From positions 992,001-1,056,000 of the forward strand of contig JAVTLE010000016.1 of NCBI GenBank assembly GCA_033439295.1: 64,000 nucleotides of DNA, given 5' to 3'. Positions 35,624-47,287 of this stretch are shown in pieces. The notes below the pieces were generated by a model that saw nothing but the letters and a program-made list of their open reading frames with translations, was not told the DNA's origin and did not search any database. The translations under genes were made by a program, and so were the position numbers. Source of the stretch: Deuterostichococcus epilithicus. Lineage: Eukaryota > Chlorophyta > Trebouxiophyceae > Prasiolales > Stichococcaceae. Numbering within the stretch: the first letter of the stretch is position 1; each line of letters opens with the position of its first letter.

Positions 35624-36977
35624 CTACCCCTGATCTGCACGCCGCTGCGCGGCCGCCTGCGCCGCGGCCTCGAGCGTCAGCTCGAACGCCGTCCTCCGCT
35701 CGGGGCACCTGCTGCCGGGCAGCTGCTCTTGCGGCGCAGCGAACGGCGATGGCCGCACGCACCGCCGCTTGCTTGCGCAGCCGTCGCCACCGCGCGGCTG
35801 GTCGGTGCCGCTGCCGCGACCGCTGCCGCTCCCACTGCCACCGCCGCTGCCGCTGCCGTCGTCACCGCCGCTGCCGCTGCCATCTTCTTGTGCGGCATCG
35901 GCGCCGCCAGCACTGCCGCGGCCGGTCGGCTGCCACAGTCCGCTGGAGCTGCGGCCAGAGTCCCTGTTCTGTGTTGAGAGCGACTGCAGGCTGGCCTTGC
36001 TGCTCTTGCCGCTGCGCCCGTCCCGCGTGCTGGCGCCGCTGCCGCCAGAGCCGCTGCCACCTTCGGCAGCCGGCCGCCGAGAGCTGCCAGCCGGCGGAGG
36101 TGGCTTGAAGCCGGCATGTGGGGCATTGTGCGGCGCCGTCGCTGCCGCTGATGCCACCATGTTGTCGACCGGGCTGGCGGCGGCGCCGGTGCAATCTTCG
36201 TGCACGAACAGCGACAGCTTGGACAGCGACCGTGCCGGCTGCGCGTGCGACGCCATCGGTCGGTACAGCCTTCCCTCGCCAAAGTCGCCTCTCGGCTGGC
36301 TCGCCGCGTCGGCCGCGGGCAGCGGCAGCGAGCCCCAGCGGGCCTGCGGCTGCTGCAGCCCACCTGGCAACGCGCCCTCTTGCCATTCACCGCTGCCGTC
36401 GCCGCTGCCGCTGCCTGGTATGCTCCTGTTGGCGCCACCGCTGCCGCCGACGTTGCTGCCGTGCATGCTGTCAGCGTTGCTGCCAAGCATGCTGCCGTTC
36501 ATGCCCGCCTCGCAGTTGCCATGCGCGCTGCTGACGCGGGCTGCGAGGCTGCTTCCATGCCGGCTGCAGCTATTCAGCAGGCCGCCGCTGTTGCCGACAT
36601 CGTTGCGGTGACCGCCATCGCCGAAAGTGGCCATCGTGCCGCTCTGCCCGGTCGCATGCGGGGCGGTAGCCGCCTCACCGCTGCCCAGGAATTGCTGGTG
36701 CGGCTGCTGGTGTGGCGCCTGCTGTTGCTGGTGCTGCTGCAGCAGGCCGGCATTGGAACCCAGGTGGCCGGCCATGCCGGCCACGGCTGTGCCAGCGGCG
36801 GCGTCGCCGGGCCCGCTGCCCTGCACGCCGCTTGCCAGCCCGCCGTTCACGCTCGCCTGGCTCAACATGGCCTGCTGGTACGCCGGCAGCATGTGCATGC
36901 CCGGGCCGCCAAAGCCACAGCCCTGGCCAAAGCCCTGCGAGCCATAAGCCTGCTGCTGCATGAAGGCGGCCATCTGG

Positions 36978-37010
<33 letters not shown>

Positions 37011-39272
37011 GCCAGGAACATGCCGGCTGCCGCGGCCTGCTGCAAGGGGGCAGAGAGCGTAGGCATTTAAATGTGCTTGCTTGAGATCGTTGTTCGTCTC
37101 AACAGCCACATCTGGGCTGCTTGCCTCGCTTCTGGGCTGCACACAGGTGTGCGCTATCAACCGCATCCAGTGGGCACATTGCTGACAGATATGCAATGTT
37201 TGCAGGTATGCAGTCAAGTCCCTTTTCTTGTTCTGCTCACCTGCTGCTGTGCGAAACTCTGCTGCTGCGCCAGGTGGAAGTAGTTGTTGGGGAACTGCTG
37301 CGGCTGGCCCATGAACGGTGGCGGGCCATTGTGGTTCCAGCCTGCTTCCTGAGCCGCAACCGCTTGTATGGCTGCCGCCTGCTGCACTCCGTACCCATAG
37401 GCCCCCATGCCTGGGGATGTGAAGCCATGACGCTGTCAGTGCAAGATACGATGCTCAAAACTTGTTGCAGCGCCACGAGCGCATCTCAGCATTATTTTGC
37501 TACTCCAGACGCGGCATCAAATGCGGTATGAGTCACCAGCAGACCTGGAATGGCGCCGTTGGCGAACGGTGACTGCAACTGCTGTATCTGCTGTTGCATG
37601 AACTGCGCCTGCTGCTGTTGTGCTTGCTGCTGTTGCTGCGCCTGCTGCTGCAGCGACGGAGGCGGCGGGGGGAGCGGCGACTGCGCCTGCTGCTGCTGTT
37701 GCTGTTGCGCCTGCTGCCCATGCTGCTGCTGCTTCTCGGCCGTGTCGCCATTGCACTCCCGCGTACCGGAAGACTTCTCGACGTCCTGCAGGCCACGCCT
37801 CTGACGGTTTTCAGGAGTCTGACAGAAGGCTGGGGCCTGGCCACTTTGGCACCACAGCACAGCAGCAGCTGATAAGGTTCCCCAGCCACGATCAAGGATC
37901 ACTCCAAACACCCACCGGCTTGCTCTCCTCCTCGCCGGTGATGTCGAACAGGCTGGCCCGGCGCTTCCGCTTGCTCAGCGTCTGCTGCCGGATGAAGTGC
38001 TTCTGCGCATGGCTGGCCACCTGCGTGGGCGTCCGCGAGACGACATAGTGCCGACTTATGCCCCGCCAGTCGCCCTGCGACAAGGATGACGCCTGCTCGG
38101 CGCCTTTGCTTTGCGTTCGAGGGAAACTTATGTCAGCAGAAGGGCGCCTTTGGCAAACAGGCTTCCGCGTGTACGGGGCCCACAGCAGCGCACCTTGCCG
38201 AGCTTTTGCAGGCCCAGAAGAAAGTCCTGCAGCAGCAAGAGCGGCTGTCAGCCCAAGCCTAGCTTCCAGAACTAAACCGTCCTTGACCTGCGGAGACTGT
38301 ACGCATCCATTCCTGTGCAGGGAGGACCGAGCAAAACGCAACTCACCCGGTGCTCGCTCTCCGTCCAGGGCAGTCCTGAAAATGGTAGTGATCACAGTCA
38401 GCCGTCGGGGGCAGCGGGGCAGGACAGCAGTATGCTGGGTGACGTCGGCACGAGATATACGAAGAAGCCCATGGAAGCTTTGGCGCGGCGACCTTCCGCA
38501 GCCTTGCCGGCTGTCTTGCCGGCTGATTGCGCCCCAAGACTGGCACTTCGCAGCTGTAGTCAAAGGGCTGCCAAAGGGGTTGCCATAAAGTGTCCCGAAA
38601 GTGACGCGGCTAAAATGGCTGGCAAAGCACGTCCGAGCGCAGCCAGATCAACGCGACCAAGGCGCGGGCGAGATGCAGAATCACTGGAGACCTTAAGAAG
38701 CCGCCCAATCGTTGCGGCAGTCAGCCCGAGACAGTTTCGCAGGAAGATACTCCGGCGCTCAAACAGGGTCACAGGGTCAGGGTCAGGTCACCCAGCACCT
38801 ATCTGGTGCACAGCAACGAGCTGTGGGGCCAGACCTTACGGCTGATCTCCTCGTCGAAAGGCTGTCGGGGCAGCGGCGACAGCAAGACCCCGCCTAGCGA
38901 GCACTTTTGCAGGCATTTCCGCATTTGGATAAGCGTTTCTTTAGCCCGCGGCTGCTCACCCCTCTTGCGGCTGGGCCGCTCTGCCGGACCGCCACATTCG
39001 CTGCCGTCTTCACCGGCGGCCTGCCTGCCGTCGCAGCTGTTCTCCCGCTCCGCTGCCGGGCCCACGAAGCCGGGCGCCTCGGTTTCACCCAGGGCGACAG
39101 CCGGCTCGCCATCAGGCTCAACAACGCCTGGCGGACGCGCTGTGTGCTGTGCCTCCGTCATGATACGCGCGTCTCCAGTGGGCCTCTGCGTGTTGCCCGG
39201 CGAGAGTGCTACGCGTGTACCGCACTTTTGCGGTGCGACGGCGGATCCCTCAGGTCGACGCGTATCTTGCAT
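35624..39272 (-). CDS. MYB-related transcription factor of the SHAQK(Y/H)F class, Gln-rich
   Basis: Single-repeat MYB DNA-binding protein. Seven exons (39272-38960, 38375-38347, 38226-38194, 38074-37916, 37785-37545, 37410-37241, 37039-35624) join in phase to 786 residues. The MYB repeat starts near residue 105 and is split over three exons: [23 protein letters not shown], and [16 protein letters not shown] followed by the class signature SHAQKHF. A basic stretch KRKRR near residue 165 is a candidate nuclear signal. The remainder is low-complexity: Gln-rich (37785-37545), a (CAG)n polyGln tract in exon 7, then Gly/Ser/Asn-rich sequence, and a final amphipathic segment [15 protein letters not shown]. 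Land-plant members regulate circadian, sugar or growth genes; the target here is unknown. The usual PWTEEEH is PWTESEH. Confidence 0.93.
36979..37012 (-). repeat. (CAG)n microsatellite coding polyglutamine in the MYB gene
   Basis: About eleven consecutive CTG units on the plus strand, read as CAG (Gln) in exon 7 of the MYB gene. Confidence 0.85.
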
Positions 39273-39473
39273 CTTTGAGATCTCCCGCGTTAAAGTTATT
39301 TGCGGGCTGCGAATCCTCGAAGTGATTGTGAGCCTCCCATTTCACACATTGCACAGGCTGGAAGTGAAAAGTTGAAAATCGTTGATCCGGCTCATGCGCA
39401 CACTTTCTGAGGGATGAAGCCTGTAGACAGGCAACAAACATGCAGGTTTGTACAACGCTACACGATAGCTGCC

Positions 39474-42400
39474 CTAGCATGCGTCATTCAGGTTGCCCGG
39501 GATATGGGAGAAGTTGCAGCGCGTCACAGGCTGGTTCAGCATCACCGGCGCGTCAAAGTCCCTCTGGACCGGCGGCACAGCCACAGCAGCCGCAGCCGCC
39601 GCCACGATGCCATCGGCCGCGTGGCGCGTCATGCGTGTGTCGGCGTTCTTGTAGTCGTCCACCCTGGCCACGCCTGCTCCGGGCCACACACCACACTCTC
39701 AAACAAATAGAGCTTCCGACCGCAGTGGAAACATCATCTGCCAGGCATGCGGCAACTCGAAGCGATTGCGCCTGGAGGACCGGGTCATGCCCACAACCAC
39801 GAGCGCTGCAACTGCCGCACCTGGGGAGCTGTGCCAGGGGTTGGTGTTGTGCCAGACCAGGTGCGTGCGCGCTGCGGCGGCCGCCCAGTTGGCGAACAGG
39901 TGGTAGTACATCGCCGAGGCGTCAAACTTGTAGGGGCGCAGCTCGACCGACACGCCGCCGGGCGGCAGCGCCAGCAGCAGCGTGCTCGCCGCGCCGTGCA
40001 CGCTGACCAGCGCGCTGCTGGCGGCGACCGCCTGGAGGGTGACAACACGACATGTTGGTCAAGCGATGTGGTGACACAATGTGGAATGTGCCTCTGCATG
40101 CTGCTGGATCCACAGCACGGCGTCTGCGGCCGGCTCGATGCAAAATGTCAGGGTTTTAAGCAGGCAGGCCGGCGGCGGGGCAATAGCTGGCGAAAGCAGG
40201 GTGTGCAATGACGCTGCAGCACAGCAAGGACAGGACGACTGACCTGCAGCTGCTGGGCGAAGGGCAGATCCGCCATGTCGAGCTGCGTCATTGCGAAGCC
40301 GCACGCCTCCGCCGCGGCCAGCAGGTGCTCTGTGCCCGTCAGCCGGCGCCCCTGCGCAGTCAGAACTGCAACCGTTCGTGGCATGTGCTACTGGATACGC
40401 AGTCGCGAAGGACATGCAGTCAAGTGTGCAGACAGCAGAGGTGTCCAGCGAATCATGTCGTGTTCTGGTTCCGGTGATCGATTCCCTGCGGCCTGTACAT
40501 TTGGGCCACATTTGAACACTGACAGCGCAGCGTGCCTGGCCATTGCGCTTGGCAGTCCGCACCACCAGCGTCAGCAGCGGCCGCACTGTCAGGCCGCGCA
40601 GGTCCTCGCACGCCGTCGCGCTGCTGCCCACTTCGAAGGCAGCCTGCACTGCCGCGGCGGGCTGCGGCGGGCCGCGTGAGCCCTTTGAGCCTTCGTTGCC
40701 ACCCCGGCGCTTGCTCGCGACGACGCCGCTCCCCTCCGGTCCCTCCAAAGGCGCGGGCGTCTGGGCGCCTGCTGCGTCTGCCGGCCCGACCGCGGCGTGG
40801 CTGATGCCGAAGCGTAGCAGCAGCCAGGCGGCAAAGGCCGTCAGCTGCGGCCGGCTGGTCGCGATGTCCCTGCGTCACAGCAGGTCCGGCGCTTTGGCCG
40901 CGGCATGCAGTCTCGGCACGCCTGGAGGGGGGTGCACTGCTGCAGCGCGAGGGAGGTTCTGGTCACTGTGCACATGGTTCGGTGAACTGCCACACCCAAG
41001 GCGCCTGGAGATGCAGGAAGGTCCTCATGCGACGTTGACTGCAATTCAACGGAGCGGCCCAGGTGCAATCCAGAAACGCTTCGGACCTGGGCGACGCTGG
41101 AACGTGCGCGGAGATGCGGAAGTCGTCATACCGTACGCCCAGGACAGCATTGTGCACGGTGAAGCAGCCTGGCAGTTCGCCCAGCAGCTTTGCCGGCAGC
41201 CCGGCAGCCTCATCGAACACGTAGCTCGCCCTGCAGGGAAATGTAAAGGGAGTTGGGTTTGTGAGCTTGCCGATGAGCGTCTCGGCGCGGCATGCCGCTT
41301 GCGGATGAGAGAGGCACGTGCCGTCTCCACGAGGCAGCAGGCAATGTCTCTGCGCGGATGAGGGATGACACACTGCCGGAAGGCTGTTGGTGCCAGGCCA
41401 GCAAAGCTCACCAGTCACGCGGTTTGCCATCGACAAACACAATCTGGAAAGCGCCACCCTGCAGCTCGAAGCTGGACAGCGCCAGGAATATCGGCAGCAG
41501 CTGGATCCTGCGACAAACGGGACAAAGCTGTCGAACCGAGGCCAGCAGGAGACCGAAAGGGTGAGGTTGCTGGTAACTCGGTGCAGACACAGGTCCGAAT
41601 CGTTCGCCGGTGTGCCGTGGCCAGCCTTGGGGGAGAAACTGTGGAGGTCGACCATTAAGGGAAACCATTCTTCCTCCCAACATCTGGACTCGTATTCCAA
41701 CATCACAGGCTTACTTGCGAGGAAGACACGACAGCCACTCACCGCAGCAGATGGTACAGCGAAGGGTTGTCGCGTGCGGCAAACACCGTGGCGCCGCCTC
41801 TGGGCGGCGTGACGTCAGAGCAGTTGGCGTCCTCAAATTCGCGCCGCCCCTCCAGGGTCACGGGGTCGTCATAAAAGGTGACGGCCACAGGTTCCAGCAG
41901 GTGTTGCCGCGCAGCAGGCACAAAGCCCTTCAGAGCCCCGGGCCGTCCTGTGCGTCAAGCGTGCACCACATGTCGATGCGCGGGCGGGCAAATGGACCAG
42001 CCGCCTTCTGATAGCACAGCCGGACTTGACACAGCTGCGAGTTGCTGGCAGTGCGCATGAAGCAGCCAATGGTGCATTTGCAACAAGGAGAAAGAGGCCA
42101 GCATAGAGACTGGCCATCGTAACGCTATAGAGTGGGCTCGCAAATCACGCGATGGCCTGACCTGTCCCGTCCCGCGCGGCGCTTGTCGCCGCTGCAATGT
42201 GCTGCAGCCTGGTCGCCAGGCAAACTCGTCCCACCGGGCTACGCGCCGCCGTGCAGTTCAAACTGACGTCGCCTGCAGACAATGGTGTGCTAAAGACATC
42301 ATGTTGAAACTTCACACCGCCTGACTTGAGCTGCAAAAGGGCGCACAATGCTGTGCTGCAGCATCAGAAGAGCCACAGCCTTAGACCTGAATTACAGTGG

Positions 42401-42745
42401 GAACCTGCAGTACTGTTGCACTGCGAATAGGAGCACCCGCGCATTCGCACCGTCTGGGCCGCTAATGAGGATGCGCCGCGGTCTGCTCCGCAGCCTGCTA
42501 CGCAGCTTCAGTGGCAGCGCAGCAGTGCCCAGGATCAGGACGAGCAACAGAAGTGCTGCTGCCAGCTGTGCACGCGTGTCTGATGCGATGGTTGCCAGCC
42601 GGCTGCGCGGTGTCACGCCGAGGCGCTGCGCTGCCCTGTGCTTGCAGTCACCCGGCCTGCTGTGGCCGTTCCTGCCGCCGTCAATGCCGGAGCCTGATGC
42701 GGCTGCGCTTCCGTACGGTCGGGCTGCAAACAATGGCAGCTGCAT
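39474..42745 (-). CDS. Type II membrane glycosyltransferase, GT61/DUF563-like
   Basis: Likely Golgi or ER glycosyltransferase. The ATG at 42745 opens a cytoplasmic tail with basic residues, then one hydrophobic anchor (AALLLLVLILGTAALPL) and an Arg-rich stem, the classic type II layout. Later segments: about 42270-42165 (GRVCLATRLQHIA), about 41920-41740 (EFEDANCSDV, ARDNPSLYHLL), about 41480-41240, about 41225-41050 (LDCTWAAPLN), about 40384-40240 (RTVAVLTAQGRRL...GTEHLLAAAEACGF), about 40028-39813 (SALVSVHGAASTLLLALPPG, the GT61 V-H-G-A-x-x-T signature, then VELRPYKF) and about 39690-39474 with the stop. The VHGA motif followed by Leu/Pro/Gly and E-x-x-P is typical of GT61 (plant xylosyltransferases, EOGT). 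Donor and acceptor sugars cannot be told. Intermediate exon borders are approximate. Confidence 0.75.
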
Positions 42746-42815
42746 CAGCAGCGCCGCGGCTGCGGTGCCAGGACCATGCGGCCAGCTGGACTGCAGCTTC
42801 CGCGCCGTTCACGCA

Positions 42816-43214
42816 TCATTGCTGCGAAGTCTGCTGCTGAGCCAGCGCCACCTCCAGCCGATTCAGGCGCTGCTCCAGGCTCGAGGACGAAGCCTGGCTG
42901 GTGTGCACCTGTTTTGTGCGAGAAACTCAGTACTGTCGAGCCGCACGCGCCAGTGGCGCCATCCGCGGCATGTGCGGTGCACTCGCCAGTAAACCGCCTT
43001 AGTCGCATCGCAGCATACAGGCTGCGCGTCTTGAAGACGAGAAGTCGGGACTGGACACGGTGACGCTCAGAAGCGCAGGCTGACGGCGCACCTGCTCCTC
43101 GAGGCTGCCGAATTGGCGGGCGAGGTCCTGTCGCAGGACGCCGAACGCGGCCAGTGCCGTCACGCCAGAGCCCGCCAGGAAGCTCGACAGCCGAGTGCGC
43201 CACAGGCCCGGCAT
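42816..43214 (-). CDS. Small 71-residue membrane-anchored coiled-coil protein
   Basis: Two exons, 43214-43092 and 42908-42816, join in phase to 71 residues. The N-terminus MPGLWRTRLSSFLAGSGV continues into a hydrophobic helix (TALAAFGVL) and then a charged amphipathic region (RQDLARQFGSLEEQ). The second exon gives a short Ser-rich linker and a coiled coil (LEQRLNRLEVALAQQQ). From memory, short plant proteins with an M-P-x-L-W-x-T-R start and one membrane helix exist, but I cannot name the family or function. Its stop is 70 bases before the start of the glycosyltransferase on the same strand, a very tight tandem arrangement. Confidence 0.7.
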
Positions 43215-44649
43215 TCTTGGTGTCAATCTCACAGGCTGAGATGAAAGAGTTTGGGGGACGTGTGTAACGGGGCGCTGGCGATCCAGTAAAGCGGGTAGAT
43301 GTTGCTCAACGTAGCAACAGCGACACAATATGTGAATGAACCAATGTGGGTATCGATGTAATGTGCTCATGAACAAGCTTTCATAGGCAACCTTTCATTC
43401 CCCTTGGGTTAGGGACACGTGACCAGCAGGGTTTACGGCGGCCGAAAAACCGCTGACGGACGGGACGTGGCCCAGCTGGCGATCAGTAAATACTGCTCAC
43501 AGGGCGGCTACTCGGCACAAGCGCAGCTACACGAACGGAAAGGGCACTCCTTTTGGGCTGGGGCGCTGTGCAGAGCTGGCGAACCGGTGTAAGCTTCTAA
43601 AAGCCGCCCGACGGGGGAGAGGTACGGCGTTTGAGGTCTTACACTGTGCACCCGTCTGACACTGTGCATGAAGTCCTGGAGTCGGGCGGCACGGCGCTGG
43701 CTGTCAAGACTTTTCTGAACTGAGAAATATTCGTGAACCTCCTATGGCGAGCAACCTGGTAGCATCCGGTTCCGTGCGGCGTCTGCCGTGGTAGGTTTGA
43801 GTGAGTACGCATGACGCCCCGCAGTGCAGGCTCCTTGCATTGGATCGTTGGGATGCGCCCGTCTGATTGAGGCCTGATCACCTGCTATGTCGCATGTCTG
43901 GACCTTGCTTGCCTCTGAGCATGCCGACTGGACTACGGCCTCGTCTGTCAGCTCGCATGGACGCCCGATGGCCGGAGGGGTCTCAAGGATGCTCCATGAC
44001 GTGCCGGACTTCGATGCGTCGGTTGTCCTTTCAGACGCCGACAGATCACCGGTATGTGCTTATGTCGCAGGTAGCTGCTCAGCGAGCTTAGCGCAAGGAG
44101 TCGGCGTTGCTTTCAGAGCCGCGCGTGTCCGCCCAGACGGTGACGGGTCATCATCTGCTCGGTCGGAGCTGGACCTCTACTTGCGGGATCGGGAAGCGCT
44201 GCTCTCTGTGGTACGTGTTTTAAGGCAGCGTGCTCAGTCAGGATCCCGCTGCCGCGCCCGGCACGCCCCCAGCGTACTGAGATGCACCTGCAATTTGGGG
44301 TGGTCGACGAATTCTGGCCCGCCTTGTAAAACATTACATCTGCGGAAATTTCGTGCACCCACCTTGATCCCTCATATATGACCTCGTCCTGCAATCTATC
44401 TGCGTCGGCCGTCGGTTTCGGGCAAATTCGGAAGCACTTTGCCGCGGTCTAGCAACGCACCACCGAAGTTTTCGCGGTCGGCTTGTCAGCAAGGGGTCTC
44501 AAGGCTGACATTGGGGCCACGATGCTCAGCGCAGGCCGCTGACGGTGAACGCCTAGCGCCGAGGCGTCGCTCAGGGTCTCGCGGCCTCTCTCTGCCGAAC
44601 GGCGATCGCCGCAGCCGGCGCAACCACACCGCCGCAATCAGTCATCAGC
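43215..44649. other. Intergenic region upstream of the M43 protease gene, with one ORF
   Basis: Divergent promoter interval between the 71-residue gene (minus) and the protease gene (plus). It contains an ATG-initiated plus-strand open frame of 164 codons at 43887-44381 (MSHVWTLLASEHADW...PDFDASVVLSD), moderately protein-like up to about residue 105 (ELDLYLRDREALLSVVRV). No known domain was recognised. It may be a short gene, a spliced gene fragment or chance. Confidence 0.3.
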
Positions 44650-46294
44650 ATGACACGCCTCCTGTTAGCCACGTGCGCGCTCCTTTTGGCCGCCGAGGCG
44701 GCCAACACGGCCGCCTGCGCGCCGTCGGACGACATCCTGGCTGCAATCGAGCGGATCGCCGACGCATTCAGCTCCGCGAAGAGCAGCCTGGCGGCCGGCG
44801 GGGCCACCGACCTCGGCGCGGCGGCGGGCCTCGGCGTCAGGGAGCCGGCGCTTAAGAGCCAGCGCATGACGAAGAAATGCGGCACGGTGCCGCCGACAGA
44901 GGAGAAGATGGCGGCCTTCCGGCCGGTGTTCGACGCCGCAGAGCGCTTCCAGGAGGAGGAAGAGGCGGCGCGGTCCGCAGGTGCGGTGACCCTTCACAAA
45001 GGGCAGCTGCTGCTGCATGATCACCGTTAGAGGCCACCGAGGCCACTGTCTGCAACTGCCTGTCATGGCTGGTGCAGAGGTTCAGTCAGCATCAATGCTT
45101 GCGATCAGGCACTGGCACCATGCCGCCAGCGCTGCGACAATGCAGTCGATGCGCATTGGTACCTATCAGCCTTGAATCAAGCTCGCAACGCAATGCAGCC
45201 ATCTGCCGCGGTAAAACGTCACCACGCTGATTGGCAGGCATGGAGGCGCGCCTGCTGGCCAACACATGGGGCCCGCTTGTCAAGCGTGTCAAGGTGTACT
45301 GGCACGTCATCCGCTCCGGAAACGCCGCCACCCAGGGCAACCTGTCGCGCGGGGCCATCAACAAACAGATCGCGGTGCTGAACCAAAAGTTCAAGAAGGC
45401 CAACATCCAGTTTGACGTGCGTCCTCCTGTCATCGGGTCCATCAACATTGTGTCATCATGTGTCCCTGTGACATGCTGAAGGGCTGCAGCTGCAGCTTCT
45501 TCAGCATGGCACAGCTAGCACCAGGCGCGCACCGTCTCTGGGCCGCTGCCGTCACACACTCACGCTGCACTGACCAAGCACGACACCGGAAGCACTGCCC
45601 CCGGCTTCTCGTGTGCCCCTCATGGCCAGCAGAGCGAGCACTGATCTGCAGTCCTGCGCAATTGAACAGAGGCTGCACATGACCCCCCGAACCGCCATCC
45701 TGCTGTGCCCTGCAGCTGGCAAAGGTGGACTACACCACCAACGTCGACTGGTTTAATGTGGTGCAAGGCAGCGGCACGGAGTCAGAGATGAAGGCGCAGC
45801 TACACGAGGGCACCATGCGCGACTTCAACATCTACAGCGCCGGACCGCGCGCCAGCACCGGCGAGCCGGTCGCCGGCTACACGGAGCTGCCCATGTCGTC
45901 CGCAGTGCGCCTCCTGCTCCCAAGACCCACGACATGCCGCCGCTGTGTTACACAGTCGTGTTTGTCCCCATGGGCGTCAGCTGCCTGCCTCTGCCCCCAA
46001 GCGCGGCAAGCGCCCGCCGCCGCCTGGCTGTGCACCCTTCCGCACACCCTGTCTCGGCACCGCGGCACCAATGCCCCTGGGACCCTGTGCTCTGTGCAGG
46101 ACATGCCGGTGATGGACGGCTCCACGATCCTGCACACCACGCTGCCTGGCGGCACCCAGTACGGCATGGACCTGGGCATGACACTTGTGCACGAGACTGG
46201 TGCGCTCCAGGGTCCAGAGTCCACTACCCTCCAATGTCAGCTTCTGTTGTGTGCGGCGGTGGCATGCCACCTTGATGCGCCCTGGCGCAGGCGG

Positions 46295-46330
<36 letters not shown>

Positions 46331-47287
46331 ACGAGTTTTTTGCCGCATCTGCATGCAGGACACTGGCTCGGCCTGCTGCACACTTTCGACGGCGGCTGCG
46401 ACGTTGCCAGTCACGGCGATACGATTGGAGGTGTGCTGACTGCTCTGTCGGCACAGCACGCTGGCAACCCTCTCGTGATGTTGAACGAAAGCGCCATTTC
46501 GAGCAGGTTTATTTCCCATATTTTTCTTTCTTGTCGCAGATGACTCTGCCGGCTGACACTTGGCTGCCCTTACTGCAGATACGGCATACGAGGGTTCTGC
46601 AAGCTACGATTGTACCCCAAAGAACACCTGTCCAAACACCTGGGGGATGGACCCAATTCACAAGTGAGGGCCGAGTTTTTCGCTGCCTGCACTCTGTTCT
46701 ATACAGCCGAGAATCTTGATACGCGCTTGCGGGCTTGTGGCAGGACTTCCAACGTGACTGATGTGTATAAATCTGCACCACGCAGCCCCATGAACTACAG
46801 GTGGAGTGACTAGTTCCGCTTCTGATTCCTTCCATCCATCCGTCCGCACATGGTCTACTTCTAGTATCTGCGCAGCTGGCCACCTGAATTTTGTTCAGCG
46901 TCAGCGCAGTCAGTGCCTTCAAGCAGCATGCGTCCTCAACAGGCACTGACTCATTGATTTTCTGTGCTGCCAATAGTCCGGACAGCTGCATGACCCAGGT
47001 GCGTGTGCATGTCCTGCACGCTGCTCATGTGCGTGCCTCGCTGAGCCCGTAGACAATGTTTCATCCATGCACTGCCGTGGTGCCTGACGGCTGACCCGTG
47101 CTGGTTGCGTGCAGTTCTCCACGCAGCAGTGCAAGCGCATGAGGTGAGCCCCGGCTGGGTTGGTTCTTATGTACAGTACCACCAATGGCACCTGAACACC
47201 ATCGTTGCTGGTCGCTGTGCTGCAACCGTTCACAGTAGACTGCGCATGCGTGCGCACAGGCAGCAGTGGTATGCATTTCGGCAGTGA
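44650..47287 (+). CDS. Secreted M43-family zinc metalloprotease (pappalysin/cytophagalysin-like)
   Basis: Ten exons (44650-44980, 45238-45416, 45716-45904, 46100-46199, 46359-46430, 46579-46663, 46786-46800, 46977-46998, 47115-47143, 47260-47287) join in phase to 349 residues. The first about 22 residues (TRLLLATCALLLAAEA) form a signal peptide. After a Cys-containing linker (KKCGTVPPTEEK) comes the catalytic domain: KVYWHVIRSG, NKQIAVLNQKF, GMTLVHETGHWLGLLHTF (zinc motif HExxHxxGxxH), then GDTAYEGSASYDC, NTCPNTWGMDPIHN and MNYSPDSCMTQFS, the Met-turn region typical of M43. The zinc motif is split by intron 4 just before its central Gly, and exon 7 is only 15 nt. The role is probably extracellular or wall-protein degradation; the substrate is unknown. 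Confidence 0.92.
46295..46330 (+). repeat. (CTG)n microsatellite before an M43 protease acceptor
   Basis: Roughly twelve uninterrupted triplets inside intron 4, ending about 28 bases before the acceptor at 46358. A pyrimidine-poor, expandable tract sits where the polypyrimidine tract would normally be. Confidence 0.8.

Noticed and set aside
35769-36611. 280-codon plus-strand open frame antisense to the MYB tail
   Set aside because: Complement of a Gly/Ser/Gln-rich coding exon; Ala/Pro/Leu-rich shadow.
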